From positions 1,488,001 through 1,552,000 of the forward strand of contig QUOL01000004.1 in the NCBI GenBank assembly GCA_009761415.1: 64,000 nucleotides of DNA, read 5' to 3'. Origin of the DNA: Sarcomyxa edulis. Lineage: Eukaryota; Basidiomycota; Agaricomycetes; Agaricales; Mycenaceae. The position numbers and the translations under genes are program-made. A model generated the notes under the pieces. It was not told the DNA's origin and ran no database searches. It was given only the letters and a program-made list of their open reading frames with translations. How positions within the stretch are numbered: position 1 is the stretch's first letter; every line of letters begins with the position of its first letter. Positions 58,689 through 64,000 of this stretch are shown here, one piece after another.

Positions 58689-60383
58689 ATGAAATTGTCT
58701 GCCAGCTCCGTTTTCCTTTCCCTTCTTTTGGCGTCCATCGTGTCTGCCACCCCGATTCGCAGGGGTCAGAAAGGAAGGAGACCAATGGGCCCTGCCAATA
58801 CTGGCAGTAGCTCGGCCGGCGCGGCATACTGTAAGTTCATTGCCAAAGTCTCTCTCTCGACGAACAAAGCTGACAGTCCAACTACGATCATACAGTCATC
58901 ACCAATGAACCCACTGGTAACTTCATTGTGGCTGCTTCTATCGGCTCTGACGGCAAATTAGTTCGTAATTCATCATCAGTGTGAGATTAAGATGCTCATA
59001 TATATATACGTCTACAGACCCTCAGAGAGGCTGTAGATGCGGGTGGCTTAGGTGCTCACGGAATCACTGATCCCGTTGGCCCGGACCCCTTGTTCACTCA
59101 GGGTGCGGTGAAGGCCTCCGCTGCCTCAAATATTGTGGCTGCAGTCAATGTCAGTATCTGCGCTTCTCTTTCCAACGGAGGCATTTGTTGAACATGTTTT
59201 CATCTTCATTCACAGCCTGGCTCCAACACAGTTTCAGTGTTTAGCATTGACCCCACGAACCCTACGAATATTCAAATGATAGGAAAGCCGATCTCCTCCG
59301 GGGGCGAGTTCCCTGTTTCACTTGCTGTCAACAAAGCGGGCACACAAGTGTGTGCTCTCAACGGCGGTGCGGTGAACGGTGTTGCGTAAGAATTAATCTT
59401 TGACTCGTACCCGCATGCGAATTGATTATATTTTCACAGCTGCTACAACGTCGACAAGACTGCCGGACTTACGTTGATGCAAAACACCACTCGTTCCCTT
59501 CAACTCAACCAGACTACACCTGCTACAGGTCCCGCCGGCACTGTCAGCCATGTTGTGTTCAACGAGGATAACACACAGCTCATCGCCTCTGTCAAGGGTG
59601 TACCCCCGACTCCGGGTTTCCTTGCAGTGTGGGATGTCGCGGCAGATGGAACTCTTTCTCAAGATTTCCAGACGGTTGCGCCTCAAGCTGGAGGTCTCCT
59701 TCCATTCTCTATGACCATCATTCCCGGAAAGAACGCCATCCTCGCTACCGATGCAGGGTTGGGCTTTGATATCTTCGATTTCTCAGCTGGTGTGGCAGCT
59801 GCTGCTCAGCAGAACACGACCAGCTCGACCAAATCATCGGCAGTTGCTATCGATGGTCAAGGAGCAACATGCTGGTCCAGCTTCAGCTCCAAGACTGGCA
59901 ACTTCTACCTCACCGATGTACAGACTTCGATGGTCTCTGAAATCAACGTCGATGACAACCTTGTAGGAACTCTCGTTCAGGTTGGTATCTTGATCCTGAA
60001 CTATCTTTTGCGTTCTGTGTTGACCTCAGTCTCCATCTACAGCAATATCCCCAAACTGCAGGCTCTGGCACCATTGACAACGACGTTGCAACCGTAGGTG
60101 GCAACGAGTAAGTTCAGATTTCGCCCAATCATACAATGTTTCTAACGTATTGCCATTAGTTTCCTCTACGTCTTATCTCCCAACGCAACCTCTATCGATG
60201 TTCTCTCCTTGGCTGCTCCTGGAGCAGCGCAACACATCCAGAATATCGACATCGCTGCTCCCGCCAAAGCTGCTGGCTTGACTATCAGTACGTTATAGCA
60301 ATGATATATGGGGGAATATAATACTGACGCGCCAAATAGATGCTTTTAACCTCCAGGGAATGACCACCTTTGTCCCGAAATGA
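58689..60383 (+). CDS. Secreted beta-propeller-like protein (lactonase/carboxymuconate-cyclase-like fold)
   Basis: The signal peptide reads MKLSASSVFLSLLLASIVSA, followed by a Kex2-like basic stretch (TPIRRGQKGRR). About eight exons follow. Repeated blocks such as NFIVAASIGSDGKL, NIVAAVNPGSNTVSVFSIDP, PVSLAVNKAGTQVCALNGGA, GTVSHVVFNEDNTQLIASVK, GFLAVWDVAADGTLSQDFQT, SMTIIPGKNAILATDAGLGF and NDFLYVLSPNATSIDVLSLA describe blades of a six- or seven-bladed propeller like 6-phosphogluconolactonase. Such secreted proteins are common in mushrooms and their substrate is unknown. The protein ends LQGMTTFVPK, without an anchor. The strong leader and codon use suggest high expression. Confidence 0.78.
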
Positions 60384-60587
60384 TCTCCCCGCTGTATTTC
60401 ATCCATCTATCAGCCTATTTTGTACATGTAACCCATCCCATGTATACCTATAGTTGCACAGTTCATGGAATCAAAGTCGTTTTTTCATTCTTCGATCAAA
60501 TACACAATTGACGAGGGTAGTAATGTAAGTTAAATGGGTATGCATAAATTACCAGACGTTCGTTAAATTCGATTCAGAATTGCAATC

Positions 60588-63500
60588 TTACATATCCCAC
60601 TCATCCCACATCGCTGGGACAGCCGTTGGCGTAGAAGTGATCTCCGACGTCTCCACTAACTCAATAATCTTATCGCTGTTTCCGTCCTTGTCCTCCTTGT
60701 CGCCTTTGATAGCGGCAAGGATAGTCAAATCCGTGTTTCCTCGAGAATTGTAATGCAACAGTCGAGCATCAACTGTCTCGATCACTTGAACGAGTCGTCC
60801 TGTGATCGTGTTTCGGATCTCGATAAATTGTGGCGAGAATAGAAGGAAATGGGGACCGTGGTGGGCGTACGAGGTAGCGACAGATTCCCACTTCAGATAA
60901 CCTGATGAACGGGTGGGGGCACCGTGTTTCGAGATGTAGCAGCCCATTCCTGCGGGATTTGGTAAGTAATAGAGTATCAAAACAAAGCACCAGAGGTCGG
61001 GCTCACTATCATATATGACCATGAGTTCTGACGCATCACACCGTATGAGACCGAGAGGTTTGGCAGCTTCGACATGCGATTTTAGATTGGCTAGCGGCGA
61101 GTTTGTGTTGGAATTGCTGAAATCAGGGACGAGGTTGACTTGGGACCGTGCGAGGCTTCAAAAGGGACCGTTAAGATACTGCACGAACTGAGTGATGTGT
61201 CCGACAAAACACTTACTTGGTTGGATCCATGATGACGATACCATCATTGGTGCTGACTGCTATCGTTTTGACCAAGGGGATAACATCGTAGGCATCTTTA
61301 GGGATATAGCCAGGCTAGAGTAATGTTTTGAAGCTGTTCAGGTCACGAATCAGAGCAAGAAATCACAGATGCCTTACATCACCATACGGCCGGAATGATA
61401 GGGAAATCATGCTATTTCTTCTAGGTGTCAGGTTGCCACTCGATATATCGACAGCCTCAAGGACGTGGAGGTACGTCTGCAACAACTTTTTCGAGGCGTA
61501 AATGACTATTCGACCATCGAAGATGAGAACAAGAACAATCACAGCTGGCTCGGAGGAATATCACGCACTTAGAATCCTCTGCCCAATTTGAGCATGTCGG
61601 AAGAACAACACTGAATCTTGACCCGTGATTTTTTCGGACGATGCCTCCAAAGTTTTAGACTGGGCTTGTCCGAGGGAAACGCGTGCTAGTAGATCCAACG
61701 AGTACGAGAAAAGAGAAGAATCGATGTGGATTATGAACTTGTTGAAAACCTTGTTTCCGAGAGACTCGATCGCAGCCATGGATGTTGGGTTAGAGTAGTT
61801 GAGAACCTTGTGGAAGTCTAGCATGAACGGAAACGAGGAGCGTATCAACAGAAGCGATACGATGATGAGGCGAAACCACTTACTAGAATCACCCCGTAGG
61901 GCGACGTAAACGCCAGACGGACATCCTACAGCAATAAACTTCCGACCACCGCTCACTAGTGCTTATTTATGAGTACCGACGCTGCATTAGAGGAAAATGT
62001 GAACACGTACTAAATGGTACAGCACTGGTGATTTTGCCAGTAAATCGTCCGGTAACACTTGCAATACGATTACCAGGTGTCCGGAAGAACGAGTCATTGA
62101 TAGTTTGAGGGTCGAACCACTACAACAACGCAAAGCATGAGTGAGGCGATTCAAGACTACCGCGACGCTAGGGGACGGACGCACCATATTAGATTCCTGC
62201 CGCACCTTATGTACCCCAATAGCATCCACGAGTGCAGAGTGCCATTTCTTTCGGAGGGCCTCGCTTGCCACATACAGGGTATATCGACGGTTTGTCTTAC
62301 TGGATGCATGGTATATAGTGAATGGGTAGAGAGCTACCGAGCGATAACGTAAGCTCTCGAGGAGACGGCCATCATCAGCACGTTCCTTGCGGGATTCAGG
62401 CGGTTCTGTGAAGCTGCCGAGACGTAGATAGGACAGAGGTAGAGGCTGTTAAAAATGATTGAGACTCGATTCTTCGAATGGAGAAGACTACATACGCGAG
62501 AAGTAATGTGGCGTTTAACGGTGCTGTGCTGATTTGTTTGTTCGCGAGTCAGGATGACTGGATGGATGCCCGTGAGTGACAAGTCGGGGAACAAGGTTCA
62601 AAGGCTTACCGAAATTGTCGAGAAGGGAGACATTCAGTTCTGTCCAACCCGACCACCCAGCTTCGGCGCGCGTTCTTCGAGATACAGAACCTGAGTATAC
62701 CAGTGTCCGACTCTCGTCGTATAGATCCATGTCCTAGACGTATATATATGAGACGGCAACAGTAGCAACAAAAACAGACCGAAACATACAACAATCTCTC
62801 CTTTCTGATAAACCAAGGACTCACAAAGAGCCCAAAACTTCACTTTACTCTCCGCTGCCTCAATTCCCGGCTGAGTGCTCTTGATACAATCACTGAGGAT
62901 GCCCAATATTATGGGGAGAGTTTCTAAATCGGGATGCTCGTATTCCTTGTCTGTGAGTTTGAGAATCTGCTCGAGGAGGAGGTTTAGACGTGGGAGACGC
63001 GTCACAGGTCGTGATAGAAATGTAATAAGATCTCGTTTGCGGATACGTGGGTCGTTGGCTGCGGAGTGAATGAAAGTCTGGTAGGATGGATTTCGTTTCA
63101 GTTCTTGCCGATGATGAGATTCGGCGAGAGGGTAGTGTTTGATGTATGTCTCGTAGGCAGAACGGAAGTCTGATTTGAGTGTGGCTTTCGAGAAAATGCA
63201 GTATGAGTATTGACTTGACTTAATTGGGGAGAAACAGAATGGAACGCACTATCTAAGATGATATCGGCCACACTTTGCACAAGTGGGTGTTGGTCTCGTT
63301 GACGTTCGAAGAGCGCGCCGAGCATTCGTTGATGATGTGCGAGGATTTCATTGAGGTTTCCGAAAACCTGGCAGATGAAACCTTCTAGAAGAGATTCTTT
63401 GATGATAGGAGGTGACGCGTTGCGTAAGGGATCAACGAAGACCTTTTGGAGAAGCGAAAAACAAGTTCAGAATTTAAGTTACTGCGCATGCTCAACACGG

Positions 63501-64000
63501 TACCTGTTGGACAGCCTCTAGATCAAACACATATTCCCTCTCGGCTTTGAATACCTCGAAGATGACGGATTGCCTTTGGACCTCTTGTTTTCCCAAAGCG
63601 TCTCGTGCTTCAGGTGGGACGAGGCGATACCATTCTTGGTCGCTGTCTTGGAGCTCCCCAGTCTGAAATCGCCGAAGACCTTCCGCAGAATCCAGTCTGA
63701 CACAACACAAAGCTTTAACACGAGGACTGTATGATAGAGCATAGAAGAGAGCACACACGACAGATTTGATAGTTCAGAAGATATTTCATCTGTTTCATTA
63801 ATGGACTACAAGAAGTAACATTCGTGATTTTTCTGAAAGACGTAGACAAAATAGGAGCTCAGGGATCATACCTCAGCCTCGAAATTATCACTGTCGTCGT
63901 TTGGGTAATATGAGGATATAGTCGACGCCAATGAAGTGCTTGATGGATCTTTCTGTAGTCGCAACGCACTGGCAGGAAGTCCGAGATCACTGCGACTAGG
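60588..64000 (-). CDS. Rho guanine-nucleotide exchange factor with CNH domain (Rom2/Rgf-like), N-terminus beyond the window
   Basis: Activates a Rho GTPase, by family Rho1 in cell-wall integrity signalling at sites of growth. The 5' end lies beyond 64000, where the sequence is still coding-like. The DH domain begins in EREYVFDLEAVQQV and runs through PIIKESLLEGFICQVFGNLN, RMLGALFERQRDQHPLVQSV, YETYIKHYPLAESH, LITFLSRPVTRLPRLNLLLE and LKLTDKEYEHPDL. A PH-like region follows (DMDLYDESRTLVYSGSVSRR, YTLYVASEALRKKWHSALVD). The citron-homology domain shows NRIASVTGRFTGKITSAVPF, GGRKFIAVGCPSGVYVALRG, KTLEASSEKITGQ and NDGIVIMDPTK, closing with SSGYLKWESVATSYAHHGPH and a C-terminal MWDEWDM. Many short introns are present. 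Confidence is high for the family and modest for exon edges. Confidence 0.85.

Overview
The window reads as nuclear DNA of a filamentous basidiomycete, most likely an Agaricomycete. Nearly every gene is broken by many introns of about 45-70 bases, several families are typical of mushrooms (DUF6534 membrane protein, DM9 protein, Kre9/Knh1-type Ser/Thr-rich GPI protein, palA/Rim20), and genes lie densely on both strands. Exon structures were worked out by eye from splice signals and from conserved family residues. Internal boundaries are therefore inference unless a protein motif crosses the junction.

Layout. 0.3-3.1 kb (-): RasGAP. 4.8-5.2 kb (-): small proline-rich protein. 6.1-9.4 kb (+): BRO1-domain palA/Rim20 pH-response scaffold. 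9.65-9.91 kb: MITE-like element with terminal inverted repeats, touching the start of a DM9/DUF3421 gene (9.9-10.9 kb, +). 10.9-12.9 kb: no convincing gene. 12.9-15.6 kb: array of nine decayed copies of the last two exons of the neighbouring gene. 15.6-18.6 kb (-): WLM (Wss1-like) metalloprotease with a C-terminal RanBP2 zinc finger. 18.8-20.35 kb (+): Bqt4-like KilA-N inner nuclear membrane protein, head to head with the protease across a 172-base promoter carrying two telomere-type motifs.

21.4-24.5 kb (-): 6-phosphofructokinase. 24.9-26.3 kb (-): paraoxonase-like protein. 26.9-29.3 kb (+): seven-helix DUF6534 membrane protein. 29.5-30.0 kb (+): small cupin. 30.2-31.8 kb (+): SDS22-type leucine-rich protein. 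32.0-33.4 kb (+): CCDC174 homologue. 33.5-34.9 kb (-): metallo-beta-lactamase-fold protein closely preceded by a MoaD/MOCS2A-type sulfur carrier. 35.0-36.1 kb (-): thiamine pyrophosphokinase. 36.2-38.0 kb (-): CS-domain protein with a C-terminal membrane tail. 38.3-41.6 kb (-): large Ser/Pro-rich protein of unknown function. 41.75-42.37 kb (+): ERG28. 42.4-44.2 kb (+): unidentified multi-exon candidate.

45.0-47.5 kb (+): intracellular-type GH13 alpha-amylase, convergent with a sugar/H+ symporter (47.6-50.1 kb, -); the pair suggests a local carbohydrate-use unit. 51.3-52.3 kb (-): secreted Kre9/Knh1-like GPI protein. 52.8-54.1 kb (-): TDP2-like endonuclease/exonuclease/phosphatase protein. 54.4-56.1 kb (-): protein disulfide isomerase of the ERp38/P5 type. 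56.5-58.0 kb (+): AAMP/Sqt1 WD40 protein. 58.7-60.4 kb (+): secreted beta-propeller-like protein. 60.6-64.0 kb (-): Rho GEF with CNH domain, running off the right edge.

The most unusual signal is the 12.9-15.6 kb array. Read on the minus strand, each unit repeats the two halves of a RanBP2 zinc finger with the intron donor between them. Only the copy inside the protease gene keeps the Trp and all four Cys. Other points worth a look are a 4-base microexon completing the NHDT active-site motif of the amylase, microexons splitting the HExxH site of the protease and the CGHC site of the PDI, the MITE at the DM9 start, and a duplicated 3' end of the phosphofructokinase gene.
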